Shown here one piece after another: positions 1 to 10,045 of a stretch of 64,000 nucleotides of DNA. The notes below the pieces were generated by a model. That model worked only from the letters and a program-made list of their open reading frames with translations, was not told the origin of the DNA and did no database searches. Source of the DNA: Gammaproteobacteria bacterium (GTDB lineage Bacteria; Pseudomonadota; Gammaproteobacteria; Steroidobacterales; Steroidobacteraceae); assembly GCA_016874175.1 (NCBI GenBank), contig VGUP01000001.1:1-64000 (forward strand), in the 5' to 3' direction. Each line of letters begins with the position of its first letter. Positions within the stretch are counted from its first letter, which is position 1. The position numbers and the translations under genes are program-made.

Positions 1-513
1 GGCACGGTGGTGACGGGGCGCATTGAGCGCGGCATCGTGAAGGTGAACGAAGAAGTCGAGATCATCGGTCTGAAGGACACGGTGAAGACGACGTGCACGG
101 GCGTTGAGATGTTCCGCAAGCTGCTCGATGAGGGTCAGGCGGGCGACAACGTGGGCGTGCTGCTGCGCGGTACGAAGCGCGAGGACGTGGAGCGTGGTCA
201 GGTGTTGGCGAAGCCTAGCAGCATCATGCCGCACACGAAGTTCGAGTGTGAGGTGTACGTGCTGACGAAGGAAGAAGGCGGGCGTCACACGCCGTTTTTC
301 AAGGGCTATCGGCCGCAGTTTTACTTCCGCACGACGGATGTGACCGGGACGATCGAGTTGCCGGGCAACACCGAGATGGTGATGCCGGGGGACAACATCA
401 AGATGACGGTGGAGCTGATTGCGCCGATCGCGATGGAAGATGGGCTGCGTTTTGCCATCCGCGAGGGTGGTCGCACCGTCGGCGCCGGCGTCGTCGCCAA
501 GATCCTGAAGTAA
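1..513 (+). CDS. tuf: Elongation factor Tu, C-terminal part (5' end outside window)
   Basis: Translation ...[19 protein letters not shown]...[45 protein letters not shown] is the EF-Tu C-terminus; located directly before rpsJ. Confidence 0.98.
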   Translation, partial: GTVVTGRIERGIVKVNEEVEIIGLKDTVKTTCTGVEMFRKLLDEGQAGDNVGVLLRGTKREDVERGQVLAKPSSIMPHTKFECEVYVLTKEEGGRHTPFFKGYRPQFYFRTTDVTGTIELPGNTEMVMPGDNIKMTVELIAPIAMEDGLRFAIREGGRTVGAGVVAKILK

Positions 514-525
514 GGACAAAGAAAT

Positions 526-837
526 ATGGCTAACCAGAGTATCCGTATCAGGCTGAAGGCCTTCGACCATCGCCTGATCGACACTTCCGCGCGCGAAATC
601 GTCGAGACGGCCAAGCGCACCGGTGCCACCGTGCGTGGCCCCGTGCCGCTGCCGACCAAGATGGAGCGCTATACGCTTCTGGTCAGCCCGCACGGCGACA
701 AGGACGCCCGTGACCAGTTCGAGCTGCGCACCCACAAGCGCCTCATGGACATCCTCAACCCCACCGACAAGACCGTGGACGCCTTGATGCGTCTCGAGCT
801 GCCGGCGGGCGTGGACGTGCAGATCAAGCTCAACTGA
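526..837 (+). CDS. rpsJ: 30S ribosomal protein S10
   Basis: [34 protein letters not shown]. Confidence 0.98.
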   Translation: MANQSIRIRLKAFDHRLIDTSAREIVETAKRTGATVRGPVPLPTKMERYTLLVSPHGDKDARDQFELRTHKRLMDILNPTDKTVDALMRLELPAGVDVQIKLN

Positions 838-866
838 GCAGGGACTGACAGACAGGCAATGCGGGG

Positions 867-897
867 GCAAGCGTCCCGGGGATCTCGGGACGCTTGC
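867..897. repeat. Perfect inverted repeat (12-bp arms, 7-nt loop) between rpsJ and rplC
   Basis: GCAAGCGTCCCG-gggatct-CGGGACGCTTGC; no T-tract follows. Confidence 0.85.
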
Positions 898-922
898 AAA
901 CCCCTCAACCCACGATTACACT
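894..922 (+). promoter_or_regulatory. Candidate sigma70 promoter for rplC and downstream genes
   Basis: TTGCAA (894-899), 17-bp spacer, TACACT (917-922), followed by GC-rich GCGCGCCC. Confidence 0.55.
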
Positions 923-1128
923 GCGCGCCCTTTTTGATCCCGGACCTTTTCCGGGATGGGCCGCAGAAATCGGCGGGATCGGGCGAGGTTGGCGGCGTGC
1001 CGCCAAGACCACTCGAGATACTTCGCGGCGCACCGCTGCGGAGCCTCCAGTCGTCACCCTCATCACCCGAACGGTTCGATAAGAGTTTTTTGTGCCCGCC
1101 AATCGCAGTGGGCGCAGGAGAGATGTAC

Positions 1129-1842
1129 ATGGCAATCGGTCTTGTCGGCCGCAAGTGCGGCATGACCCGCGTGTTCACGGAGGCGGGTGAATCTGTTCCC
1201 GTGACCGTCATCGAGGTTCTCCCGAACCGCGTGACGCAAGTCAAATCCACTGACAAGGATGGTTACAAGGCCATTCAGGTCACCTACGGCAATCGTCGTC
1301 CGCAGCTCGTTTCCAAGGCGCTGTCAGGCCACTACGCGAAAGCGGGTACGGCCCCCGGCAAGTCGCTGGTCGAGTTCCGGCTGGTCGACAAAGAGGGCGA
1401 GGGCGTCGCCGTCGGTGCCGAAATCAAGGCGTACCACTTCCAGGTTGGTCAGGTCGTCGATGTGACCGGCACCACCATCGGCAAGGGCTTTGCGGGCACC
1501 ATGAAGCGTCACAACTTCGGTGGTCACAACGCGACGCACGGTGTCTCGGTGTCGCACCGCACCCCGGGATCCATCGGCCAGCGCCAGACACCGGGCCGCG
1601 TGTTCCAGGGCAAGCGCATGTCGGGCCATATGGGCGTCGCCCGTCGCACGACTGAGAACCTCAAGGTCGTCGAGGTGGATGCCGAGCGCAATCTGCTGCT
1701 GATCCGCGGTGCCGTTCCGGGTGCCGAGGGTGGCGAGGTGATCGTGCGGCCGTCCGTCAAGGCGGCGCGGCTCGCCAAGCGCAAGCGCATCGTGCCGACC
1801 AAGGGCGCCGGGCAGGCTAAGGCCGCTCCGGGCAAGAAGTGA
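1129..1842 (+). CDS. rplC: 50S ribosomal protein L3
   Basis: [34 protein letters not shown] upstream; the ORF-track start at 859 is too far upstream. Confidence 0.95.
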   Translation: MAIGLVGRKCGMTRVFTEAGESVPVTVIEVLPNRVTQVKSTDKDGYKAIQVTYGNRRPQLVSKALSGHYAKAGTAPGKSLVEFRLVDKEGEGVAVGAEIKAYHFQVGQVVDVTGTTIGKGFAGTMKRHNFGGHNATHGVSVSHRTPGSIGQRQTPGRVFQGKRMSGHMGVARRTTENLKVVEVDAERNLLLIRGAVPGAEGGEVIVRPSVKAARLAKRKRIVPTKGAGQAKAAPGKK

Positions 1843-1859
1843 TCGGGAGCGAATCGGTC

Positions 1860-2465
1860 ATGAAGATCAAAATCGCTGGCGGCTCGAACGAGCTGCAACT
1901 CTCGGAGGCCACTTTCGGCACCGAGTACAACGAGGCCCTGGTGTACCAGGTCGTTACTGCTTACCGCAACGCCGGTCGCTCGGGCACCAAGGCCCAGCTC
2001 ACCAAGGCCGAGGTTCGTGGCGGCGGCAAGAAGCCCTGGGGCCAGAAAGGCACGGGTCAGGCACGCGCCGGTTCGAGCCGCAGCCCCATTTGGGTGGGTG
2101 GCGGTCGCGCCTTCGCAGCCAAGCCGCGCAGCTTCGAGCAGAAGGTCAACCGCAAGATGTATCGCGGCGCCATTCGCTCCATGCTCTCGGAGCTCGTGCG
2201 TCAAGATCGCCTCGTCGTTACCAACGGTATCGATCTCGAAGCGCCGAAGACCAAGTTGCTTGCCGCGCAGCTCAAATCGCTGGCGCTCGACAACGTGCTG
2301 ATCGTGGTCGAGGCCATCGAAGAAAAGTTGTTCCTTGCTGCGCGTAACCTGCCGCACGTCGATGTGCTGCCGGTCACCGCGCTCAACCCGCTCGCGCTCG
2401 CGAGCTACGACAAGGTGCTGATGACCGTCGGCGCCGTGAAGATGATCGAGGAGCGCCTGCAATGA
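1860..2465 (+). CDS. rplD: 50S ribosomal protein L4
   Basis: [66 protein letters not shown]. Confidence 0.97.
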   Translation: MKIKIAGGSNELQLSEATFGTEYNEALVYQVVTAYRNAGRSGTKAQLTKAEVRGGGKKPWGQKGTGQARAGSSRSPIWVGGGRAFAAKPRSFEQKVNRKMYRGAIRSMLSELVRQDRLVVTNGIDLEAPKTKLLAAQLKSLALDNVLIVVEAIEEKLFLAARNLPHVDVLPVTALNPLALASYDKVLMTVGAVKMIEERLQ

Positions 2466-2782
2466 CGGCTGTCGCATCCAAACTCAGCCAAGAGCGGCTG
2501 ATCAACGTGCTGGTGGCGCCGCACGTCACCGAAAAATCGGCACTCGCCATGCAGAACTCCAATCAATACGCGTTCCGCGTGCGTCGTGACGCTGCGAAGC
2601 CCGACATCAAGGCCGCCGTAGAGCTCATGTTCCAGGTCAAAGTCGAGTCGGTGAACGTGGTCAACGAACCCGGCAAGGTCCGCCGCTTCGGCAAGACCCC
2701 GGGCCGCACCCAAGATTCGAAGAAGGCCTACGTGCGTCTCGCACCGGGCCAGACCATCGACCTCGAAGCGAGGAAAGCCTGA
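2462..2782 (+). CDS. rplW: 50S ribosomal protein L23
   Basis: [42 protein letters not shown]. Confidence 0.97.
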   Translation: MTAVASKLSQERLINVLVAPHVTEKSALAMQNSNQYAFRVRRDAAKPDIKAAVELMFQVKVESVNVVNEPGKVRRFGKTPGRTQDSKKAYVRLAPGQTIDLEARKA

Positions 2783-3618
2783 TGGCACTTCTCAAAATGA
2801 AGCCGACGTCGCCGGGCAGCCGGTTCGCCGTCAAAGTCGACAAGTCCCACCTCTGGAAGGGTGACCCGTACGCGCCGCTGACCGAGCGTCAGGCGAAGAC
2901 GGGCGGTCGCAACAACTTCGGCCGTATTACTACGCGCCACAAGGGCGGCGGTTCGCGGCAGAAGTACCGCGTCATCGACCTGAAGCGCGACAAGGACGGC
3001 GTCAAGGGCGTGGTCGAGCGGATCGAGCACGATCCGAATCGCACCAGTCACATTGCGCTCATCAAGTACATGGACGGCGAGCGTCGCTACATTCTTGCGC
3101 CGAAGGGCGTGGTGCCGGGCGATGAAATCCGTTCGGGTGCCGACTCGCCGATCAAGGCGGGCAACGCCATGCAGTTGCGCCACATTCCGGTGGGTTCGAC
3201 CGTGCACAACGTCGAGCTGAAGCCGGGTGCCGGCGGTCAGTTGGCGCGCAGCGCCGGCAGCTCGGTGCAGTACACCGCCCGCGAAGGCATCTATGCCTAC
3301 ATCCGCCTCAAGTCTGGCGAAACCCGCAAGGTGCACATCGATTGCCGCGCCACCATCGGCGAAGTGAGCAATGACGAGCACAACCTGCGCAGCTACGGTA
3401 AGGCCGGTGCGAAGCGCTGGCTCGGCATTCGGCCGACGGTCCGCGGTCTGGCGATGAACCCGGTCGATCACCCCCACGGTGGTGGTGAAGGCAAGTCTGG
3501 CCAAGGTAACCCGCACCCGGTTTCGCCGTGGGGCTGGAACACCAAGGGCAAGAAGACCCGTACCAACAAGCGCACGAATCACATGATCGTGCAGCGTCGA
3601 CAGAACAAGGTCCGCTGA
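2782..3618 (+). CDS. rplB: 50S ribosomal protein L2
   Basis: Characteristic L2 sequence including [31 protein letters not shown]. Confidence 0.98.
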   Translation: MALLKMKPTSPGSRFAVKVDKSHLWKGDPYAPLTERQAKTGGRNNFGRITTRHKGGGSRQKYRVIDLKRDKDGVKGVVERIEHDPNRTSHIALIKYMDGERRYILAPKGVVPGDEIRSGADSPIKAGNAMQLRHIPVGSTVHNVELKPGAGGQLARSAGSSVQYTAREGIYAYIRLKSGETRKVHIDCRATIGEVSNDEHNLRSYGKAGAKRWLGIRPTVRGLAMNPVDHPHGGGEGKSGQGNPHPVSPWGWNTKGKKTRTNKRTNHMIVQRRQNKVR

Positions 3619-3645
3619 GCGGTCCGGTAAGGTCAGGAGTCAAAA

Positions 3646-3921
3646 GTGCCTCGTTCACTGAAGAAAGGTCCGTTCGTCGATCTGCACCTCGCCAAGAAGG
3701 TGCAGACCGCCGCTGCCAAGAACGATCGCAAGCCGATCAGGACTTGGTCGCGTCGTTCGATGGTCACCCCTGAGATGGTGGGTCTAACCATTGCCGTGCA
3801 CAACGGCAAGCAGCACATCCCGGTGCTCGTCACCGAGAACATGGTCGGTCACAAGCTCGGCGAGTTCGCGCCGACCCGCACCTTCAAGGGGCACTCGGGC
3901 GACAAGAAAGTCGCGGCCTGA
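3646..3921 (+). CDS. rpsS: 30S ribosomal protein S19
   Basis: [19 protein letters not shown]. Confidence 0.98.
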   Translation: MPRSLKKGPFVDLHLAKKVQTAAAKNDRKPIRTWSRRSMVTPEMVGLTIAVHNGKQHIPVLVTENMVGHKLGEFAPTRTFKGHSGDKKVAA

Positions 3922-3935
3922 GCGGAGATCAAGCA

Positions 3936-4277
3936 ATGGAAGTCACGGCAAAACTCAAGTACGCGCGCATCTCGCCGCAGAAGTGCCGGCTGGTCGCCGA
4001 CGTGGTTCGCGGCAAGCCCGTGGGCAACGCGCTCGCGACGCTGCGCTTCATGCCGAAGAAGAGCGCGGAAATCGTGCTCAAAGTTCTCGAGTCGGCGGTG
4101 GCGAACGCCGAGAACAACAACGGCGCCGACATCGACGAACTCAAAGTTCAGCGCATCATGGTCGACACTGCTCCGGTGCTGAAGCGTTTCGCCGCTCGCG
4201 CCAAAGGTCGCGGTGCTCGCATCGTCAAGCGCAACAGCCACATCACCGTCGTCGTCGGCGACGGCAGGAAGGACTGA
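3936..4277 (+). CDS. rplV: 50S ribosomal protein L22
   Basis: [29 protein letters not shown]...[17 protein letters not shown]. Confidence 0.97.
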   Translation: MEVTAKLKYARISPQKCRLVADVVRGKPVGNALATLRFMPKKSAEIVLKVLESAVANAENNNGADIDELKVQRIMVDTAPVLKRFAARAKGRGARIVKRNSHITVVVGDGRKD

Positions 4278-4280
4278 TCC

Positions 4281-5009
4281 ATGGGCCAGAAAGTGAATCC
4301 AATAGGCATCCGCCTCGGCATTACCCGCGAGTGGTCCTCGAAGTGGTATGCGAGCAAGAAGCAATTTCCGGTGCTCGTGCACACGGACTTCCGCGTGCGT
4401 GAGTTCCTGCGCAAGAAGCTGGCCGAGGCCTCGGTCTCGCGGATCCAGATCGAGCGCGCGGCGAACAAGGTCAACATCACGATCGAGACTGCGCGTCCCG
4501 GTATCGTGATCGGCAAGAAGGGAGAAGACATCGAGAAGCTGCGCGCCGAAACGGCGACGCTGCTCGGTCGCCCGGTCGCCGACATTCGTCTCAATATTTC
4601 CGAGATCCGCAAGCCTGAACTCGACGCGCAGCTCGTTGCCGACGGCATCGCGCAGCAGATCGAGAAGCGCGTGATGTTCCGCCGCGCCATGAAGCGCGCC
4701 GTGATGAGCACCATGCGCAGTGGCGCGCTCGGTATCAAGGTGCGGCTCTCGGGTCGCCTCAACGGTGCCGAAATCGCGCGCACCGAGTGGTCGCGTGAAG
4801 GACGCATTCCGCTGCACACCTTCCGCGCCGACATCGATTACGGCTTCGGCGAAGCCCGCACCACCTACGGCGTGATTGGCGTCAAGGTGTGGATCTTCAA
4901 GGGCGAAGTGTTCGACAAGGAAGACCTGGCGAAGGTCGCCCCCGAGGGTGATGCTGCCGCTGCTCCCGCCACCGATGCTGCCGCAGCTGCTGCTGCGCCG
5001 GCGGCCTGA
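4281..5009 (+). CDS. rpsC: 30S ribosomal protein S3 with Ala/Pro-rich C-terminal tail
   Basis: [24 protein letters not shown]. Confidence 0.98.
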   Translation: MGQKVNPIGIRLGITREWSSKWYASKKQFPVLVHTDFRVREFLRKKLAEASVSRIQIERAANKVNITIETARPGIVIGKKGEDIEKLRAETATLLGRPVADIRLNISEIRKPELDAQLVADGIAQQIEKRVMFRRAMKRAVMSTMRSGALGIKVRLSGRLNGAEIARTEWSREGRIPLHTFRADIDYGFGEARTTYGVIGVKVWIFKGEVFDKEDLAKVAPEGDAAAAPATDAAAAAAAPAA

Positions 5010-5030
5010 GCGGACTGAGGAATTGCAGCC

Positions 5031-5444
5031 ATGATGCAACCCAAGCGCACCAAATACCGCAAGCAGTTCAAGGGCGACAACGCCGGACTCGCGCAGCGCG
5101 GCAATAGCGTGGCCTTCGGTGATTTCGGCCTCAAGGCCACCGAGCGCGCGCGCATGACCGCTCGTGAGATCGAAGCCGCGCGCCGCGCGATGGCCCGTCA
5201 CGTGAAGCGTGGCGGTCAGATCTGGATCCGTGTTTTTCCGGACGTTCCTATCTCGAAGAAGCCGCTCGAAGTCCGCATGGGCTCGGGCAAGGGCAACGTC
5301 GAGCACTGGGTCGCCAAGGTCAAGCCGGGCAAGGTCCTCTTCGAAATGGAAGGGGTGGACGAAAAGACTGCGCGCGAAGCGTTCCGGTTGGCCGGCGCCA
5401 AGCTCTCTGTCACGACCTCCTTCGTGAAGCGACAGGTACGCTGA
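5031..5444 (+). CDS. rplP: 50S ribosomal protein L16
   Basis: [24 protein letters not shown]; start could be the next ATG. Confidence 0.97.
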   Translation: MMQPKRTKYRKQFKGDNAGLAQRGNSVAFGDFGLKATERARMTAREIEAARRAMARHVKRGGQIWIRVFPDVPISKKPLEVRMGSGKGNVEHWVAKVKPGKVLFEMEGVDEKTAREAFRLAGAKLSVTTSFVKRQVR

Positions 5445-5445
5445 C

Positions 5446-5655
5446 ATGAATGCCAAGGATCTGCGCGGCAAAGCCGCGAACGAACTCAACGAGGAACTCC
5501 TCAAGCTGCGTCGCGAGCAGTTCTCGCTGCGCATGCAGCGCGCGACGGGTCAGGCGGTCAAGCCGCACGACTTCGGCCGTGCGCGCAAGGACATCGCTCG
5601 CCTGAAGACGGTGCTCGCCGAGAAGGCGGCTGCTGCCAAGGCCCCGGGGAAGTAA
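5446..5655 (+). CDS. rpmC: 50S ribosomal protein L29
   Basis: MNAKDLRGKAANELNEELLKLRREQFSLRMQRATGQ. Confidence 0.96.
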   Translation: MNAKDLRGKAANELNEELLKLRREQFSLRMQRATGQAVKPHDFGRARKDIARLKTVLAEKAAAAKAPGK

Positions 5656-5658
5656 GCC

Positions 5659-5928
5659 ATGAACACCGCAACCGAAGACACCAAGACCCTGCGCACGCTC
5701 ACCGGGCGCGTGGTCGGCAACAAAATGAACAAGACCATCGCGGTCGAGATCGAGCGCCTGGTCAAGCATCCGCGCTACGGCAAGTACATTCGCCGCACGA
5801 CCAAGCTGCTCGCGCATGACGAGACCAACGAGTCGCGCGAGGGAGACACCGTGACCATCGCCGAGTGCCGGCCGCTGTCGCGCAACAAGTCCTGGCGGCT
5901 GGTGTCCGTCGTGGAGCGTGCGTCGTGA
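5659..5928 (+). CDS. rpsQ: 30S ribosomal protein S17
   Basis: [44 protein letters not shown]. Confidence 0.97.
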   Translation: MNTATEDTKTLRTLTGRVVGNKMNKTIAVEIERLVKHPRYGKYIRRTTKLLAHDETNESREGDTVTIAECRPLSRNKSWRLVSVVERAS

Positions 5929-6293
5929 TCCAGCTGCAATCATTGCTGAATGCCGCCGACAACAGCGGTGCCAAGACGCTCATGTGCATCAAAGTAATGG
6001 GCGGCACGCGCCGTCGTTACGCTGCCGTGGGCGACATCATCAAAGTTTCCGTCAAAGACGCGATTCCGCGCGGCAAGGTCAAGAAGGGCGAGGTCTACGA
6101 CGCCGTCGTGGTGCGTACTCGCCGTGGCGTGCGCCGGCAGGATGGTTCGCTGATCAAGTTCGACGGCAATGCCGCCGTGCTGCTCACCAACAAGCTCGAG
6201 CCGATCGGCACGCGCATCTTCGGACCCGTCACGCGCGAGCTGCGCACGGCGCAGTTCATGAAGATCATCTCGCTCGCGCCGGAAGTGCTCTGA
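5925..6293 (+). CDS. rplN: 50S ribosomal protein L14 (GTG start overlapping the rpsQ stop)
   Basis: (V)[32 protein letters not shown]. Confidence 0.95.
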   Translation: MIQLQSLLNAADNSGAKTLMCIKVMGGTRRRYAAVGDIIKVSVKDAIPRGKVKKGEVYDAVVVRTRRGVRRQDGSLIKFDGNAAVLLTNKLEPIGTRIFGPVTRELRTAQFMKIISLAPEVL

Positions 6294-6303
6294 GGACACC
6301 GTC

Positions 6304-6621
6304 ATGAGAAAGATCCGCAAGGGCGACAACGTCATCGTTATCTCGGGCCGCGACAAGGGTCGCAAGGGCGCCGTGATCAATGTGCTCGACGACGAAACTT
6401 TGATCGTCGAGAACATCAACCGCGTGAAGCGTCACACCCGCGGCAACCCGCAGCAAAACAAGCCGGGCGGCATCGTCGAGAAGGAAGCCCCGCTGCATGT
6501 TTCAAAAGTGGCGCTTTTCAACCCGGGTACGCAGAAAGCCGACCGCGTGGGCGTCAAGCGTCTCGCCGACGGCAAGCGTGTCCGCTTCTTCAAGTCCAAC
6601 GGAGAAATGATCGACGCTTGA
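6304..6621 (+). CDS. rplX: 50S ribosomal protein L24
   Basis: [27 protein letters not shown]. Confidence 0.97.
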   Translation: MRKIRKGDNVIVISGRDKGRKGAVINVLDDETLIVENINRVKRHTRGNPQQNKPGGIVEKEAPLHVSKVALFNPGTQKADRVGVKRLADGKRVRFFKSNGEMIDA

Positions 6622-6646
6622 GCGTCGATCCTTCAGGACCACCAGC

Positions 6647-7186
6647 ATGGCAAGACTTCAACAGTATTACCGCGACAAGGTTGTGCCGCAGCTTCGCAAG
6701 GACCTCTGCGTCAGCAACGTCATGGAAGTCCCGAAGATCGTGAAGATCACGGTCAACATGGGCGTGGGCGAGGCCGTGGCCGACAAAAAGGTCATCGAAG
6801 CCGCCGCCGGCGATCTCGCCAAGATCACCGGCCAGAAGCCCGTGCTCTGTCAGGCGCGCAAGTCGATCGCATCGTTCAAGGTCCGCGAAGGCCTGGCGAT
6901 CGGTTGCAAGGTCACGCTGCGCGGCGCGCGCATGTACGAATTCCTTGATCGCCTGATCAGCGTCGCGATGCCGCGTATTCGCGACTTCCGTGGCGTGTCG
7001 CCGCGCTCCTTCGACGGCCGTGGCAACTACAACATGGGCGTCAAAGAACAGATCATTTTCCCGGAGATCCAGTACGACCAGATCGATCAAATCCGGGGCA
7101 TGGACATCACCATCACCACGACGGCGAAGGACGACAAGGGAGGCCGAGCTTTGCTCGAGGCTTTCCAGTTCCCCTTCCGCAAGTAA
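6647..7186 (+). CDS. rplE: 50S ribosomal protein L5
   Basis: [43 protein letters not shown]. Confidence 0.97.
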   Translation: MARLQQYYRDKVVPQLRKDLCVSNVMEVPKIVKITVNMGVGEAVADKKVIEAAAGDLAKITGQKPVLCQARKSIASFKVREGLAIGCKVTLRGARMYEFLDRLISVAMPRIRDFRGVSPRSFDGRGNYNMGVKEQIIFPEIQYDQIDQIRGMDITITTTAKDDKGGRALLEAFQFPFRK

Positions 7187-7202
7187 TAGGGCAGCAAAGA
7201 AC

Positions 7203-7508
7203 ATGGCCAAGACGAGCATGGTGGAGCGCGAGAAGCGTCGCGCCGCAACCGTCAAAAAACACGCGGCGAAGCGCGTCAAGCTGAAAGAGGCGATCCGCGA
7301 TCCGCGTACGTCTCCGGAAGATCGCGCTGCAGCGCAGGCTGCACTGCAGAAGATGCCGCGTGACGCGAGCCCGAGCCGCGGCCGCAAGCGCTGTGCGATC
7401 TCCGGTCGCCCGCGTGGGGTGTATCGCAAGTTCGGCCTCTCGCGCGTGAAGATTCGCGAGACCGCGAGCCGCGGCGAGCTGCCGGGCGTGTCGAAGGCGA
7501 GCTGGTAG
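7203..7508 (+). CDS. rpsN: 30S ribosomal protein S14, long (non-zinc-ribbon) type
   Basis: [33 protein letters not shown]...[24 protein letters not shown]; internal start within ORF 6990..7508. Confidence 0.95.
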   Translation: MAKTSMVEREKRRAATVKKHAAKRVKLKEAIRDPRTSPEDRAAAQAALQKMPRDASPSRGRKRCAISGRPRGVYRKFGLSRVKIRETASRGELPGVSKASW

Positions 7509-7521
7509 GAGCGCACGCCAT

Positions 7522-7917
7522 ATGAGCATGACTGATCCCATTGCCGACCTGCTGACCCGCATCCGCAACGCCCAACTCGCGCGCAAGAGCGAAGTGAGCG
7601 TCGGTTCGTCGCGCCTCAAGCAGGCGGTCGTCAAAGTGCTGAAGGACGAAGGCTACGTTGCGGATTTCCGCATCGCCTCGGACGGCGGCAAGAACACCAT
7701 GACCATCGCCCTCAAATATTACGAGGGTCGTCCGGTCATCGATCGTCTAGAGCGCGTCTCGCGCCCCGGTCTGCGTATTTATCGCGGCAAAGACGAATTG
7801 CCCAAGGTACTCGGCGGCATGGGGACGGTGATCGTCTCCACCCCGAAGGGTGTCATGACGGACAAGCAGGCCCGCGCCATCGGCCAGGGCGGCGAAGTCC
7901 TGTGCATCGTCGCTTGA
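7522..7917 (+). CDS. rpsH: 30S ribosomal protein S8
   Basis: [25 protein letters not shown]. Confidence 0.97.
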   Translation: MSMTDPIADLLTRIRNAQLARKSEVSVGSSRLKQAVVKVLKDEGYVADFRIASDGGKNTMTIALKYYEGRPVIDRLERVSRPGLRIYRGKDELPKVLGGMGTVIVSTPKGVMTDKQARAIGQGGEVLCIVA

Positions 7918-7927
7918 GGAAGCGAAC

Positions 7928-8452
7928 ATGAGTCGTGTAGCAAAACAACCGGTCGTGTTGCCGCAAGGTGTCACCGCCACCATCACCGCCGAGACGGTGA
8001 CATTGAAGGGTGCCAAGGGCTCGCTCTCGGTGCCGCTCAACGGCGGCGTCAAGGTCGTGCAGGGCGACAAGCAGCTCGAACTGCAGTACGACGCGAGCAA
8101 CCGCATGCAGGCGGGAGCCACGCGTGCGCATCTGGCGAATATCGTTACCGGCATCACCAAGGGGTATGAGCGCAAGCTCGAACTCGTGGGCGTCGGTTAC
8201 CGTGCCGCGGTGCAGGGCAAGACGATCAACCTTACCTTGGGTTTCTCGCATCCGGTCGCCATCGAGATGCCCGAAGGCATCTCGGTCGAGGCGCCGAGCC
8301 AGACCGAAATTCTCATCAAGGGGATCGACAAACAGCGCGTCGGTCAGGTGGCGGCAGAGATTCGCGGACTGCGTCCGCCTGAGCCTTACAAGGGCAAGGG
8401 TGTGCGTTATTCCGGCGAGCAGATCTCGCTCAAGGAAGGCAAGAAGAAGTAA
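7928..8452 (+). CDS. rplF: 50S ribosomal protein L6
   Basis: ELVGVGYRAAVQGKTINLTLGFSHPV...RPPEPYKGKGVRYSGE. Confidence 0.97.
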   Translation: MSRVAKQPVVLPQGVTATITAETVTLKGAKGSLSVPLNGGVKVVQGDKQLELQYDASNRMQAGATRAHLANIVTGITKGYERKLELVGVGYRAAVQGKTINLTLGFSHPVAIEMPEGISVEAPSQTEILIKGIDKQRVGQVAAEIRGLRPPEPYKGKGVRYSGEQISLKEGKKK

Positions 8453-8479
8453 CCGCAGGCGCGCAACGAGGATCGAGCA

Positions 8480-8839
8480 ATGCAGATCACAAAGAAAGAG
8501 CGACGACAGCGCCGTGCCGTGCGGGCCCGCGCCAAGATTCGCGAGCTGGCTCAACCCCGGCTCACCGTACACCGTACGCCGCGGCACATTTACGCGCAGG
8601 TGTTCGATGCCACGGGGTCACAGGTGCTGGCCGCAGCATCGACCGTGCAGGATGCGGTGGCCAATGGCCTCGCGGGCACCGGCAATGTCGAGGCCGCCAA
8701 GGCCGTCGGCCGCGTGATTGCCGAGCGCGCCAAGGCCGCCGGCATCAGCAAGGTCGCGTTCGATCGCGCGGGATTCATGTACCACGGACGCATCAAGGCG
8801 CTGGCAGATGCCGCGCGTGAAGCGGGCCTGGAATTTTAA
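8480..8839 (+). CDS. rplR: 50S ribosomal protein L18
   Basis: [29 protein letters not shown]...[26 protein letters not shown]. Confidence 0.97.
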   Translation: MQITKKERRQRRAVRARAKIRELAQPRLTVHRTPRHIYAQVFDATGSQVLAAASTVQDAVANGLAGTGNVEAAKAVGRVIAERAKAAGISKVAFDRAGFMYHGRIKALADAAREAGLEF

Positions 8840-8856
8840 GGCAGGACACACACGCT

Positions 8857-9363
8857 ATGGCACGAGTGGAAAAATCCCAGGCGACCGACGAGTACCTCGA
8901 GAAGCTCGTTGCGGTGAACCGCACCTCCAAGACCGTGAAGGGCGGCCGCCAGTTCGGCTTCACCGCACTCACTGTGGTGGGTGACGGCGCCGGTCGCGTC
9001 GGTTTCGGCTTCGGCAAGGCGCGCGAAGTGCCGGTCGCCATCTCCAAGGCGATGGCCGCTGCCCGCAAGAACATGGTCAACGTTTCTTTGAAGAACGAGA
9101 CCTTGCACTACTCGGTGAAGGGTAGCCACGGCGCGACGCGCGTGCTGATGCAGCCTGCCTCCGACGGTACCGGTGTCATCGCCGGCGGCGGCATGCGTGC
9201 GGTGCTCGAGTGCGCGGGCGTACGCAACGTGCTCGCCAAGAGCTACGGTTCGCGCAATGCGATCAACGTTGTACGGGCCACGGTCAAGGCGCTCGCCTCG
9301 GTGCGTTCGCCCGAAGAAATCGCCGCCAAGCGCGGTAAGTCCCTCGAAGAAATCACGGGTTGA
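8857..9363 (+). CDS. rpsE: 30S ribosomal protein S5
   Basis: [46 protein letters not shown]. Confidence 0.97.
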   Translation: MARVEKSQATDEYLEKLVAVNRTSKTVKGGRQFGFTALTVVGDGAGRVGFGFGKAREVPVAISKAMAAARKNMVNVSLKNETLHYSVKGSHGATRVLMQPASDGTGVIAGGGMRAVLECAGVRNVLAKSYGSRNAINVVRATVKALASVRSPEEIAAKRGKSLEEITG

Positions 9364-9368
9364 TTGTC

Positions 9369-9554
9369 ATGGCGGCCAAGCAGCTGAAAGTCACTTTGAA
9401 GAAGAGCGTCTACGGCCAGCTCGCGAACATCGCGCAGTCGGTACGCGGGCTCGGACTGCGCAAGCGGCATCAGACGGTCACCGTTGCCGATACGCCGGAG
9501 AATCGCGGGCTGATCCGCACGGCGCGTCATCTGCTTGCGGTGGTCGAGGGCTGA
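9369..9554 (+). CDS. rpmD: 50S ribosomal protein L30
   Basis: [39 protein letters not shown]. Confidence 0.95.
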   Translation: MAAKQLKVTLKKSVYGQLANIAQSVRGLGLRKRHQTVTVADTPENRGLIRTARHLLAVVEG

Positions 9555-9588
9555 GGCCCGTCGCCGCAGACTGAAGGAGATTCAAACG

Positions 9589-10023
9589 ATGCGTATCAAC
9601 ACCATCAAGCCTGCCCCGGGTTCCAAGCGTCCGCGCTTGCGCGTCGGCCGCGGTGCTTCGGCGGGTCAGGGCAAAACTTGCGGACGCGGCGTCAAGGGAC
9701 AGCGTGCACGCAAGGGCGGCTATCACAAGGTCGGCTTCGAAGGCGGCCAGATGCCGCTGCAACGTCGCATGCCGAAGGTCGGCTTCCGCTCGGCCATCAA
9801 GGCCACGCGCGCCGAAGTTCGTCTCGACGAACTCGCCAAGGTGAACGCCGAGGTCATCGATCTGGCGGCGCTGAAGGCTGCGAACGTCGTGCCGGCGCAA
9901 GCTGAAGTCGCGAAGGTCGTGCTCTCGGGTGAGATCAAAAAAGCCGTGACGCTGAAGGGCATCGGGGCCACCAAGGGCGCCAAGGCCGCGATCGAAGCCG
10001 CCGGCGGCCGCATCGAAGCCTGA
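9589..10023 (+). CDS. rplO: 50S ribosomal protein L15
   Basis: [63 protein letters not shown]. Confidence 0.97.
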   Translation: MRINTIKPAPGSKRPRLRVGRGASAGQGKTCGRGVKGQRARKGGYHKVGFEGGQMPLQRRMPKVGFRSAIKATRAEVRLDELAKVNAEVIDLAALKAANVVPAQAEVAKVVLSGEIKKAVTLKGIGATKGAKAAIEAAGGRIEA

Positions 10024-10045
10024 AGCAACCGAACAGGACAACATA

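Noticed and set aside
865-905. Rho-independent terminator after rpsJ
   Set aside because: The 867-897 hairpin is strong but is followed by AAACCCCTC rather than a T-tract, so I call it an inverted repeat only.
859-1128. N-terminal extension of L3 in ORF 859..1842
   Set aside because: Encodes the palindromic leader, not L3-like sequence. Canonical [11 protein letters not shown] starts at 1129 with an SD.
3849-5534. 561-aa minus-strand ORF across rplV-rpsC-rplP
   Set aside because: Antisense to several confirmed ribosomal-protein genes and spans their intergenic gaps; a high-GC artefact.
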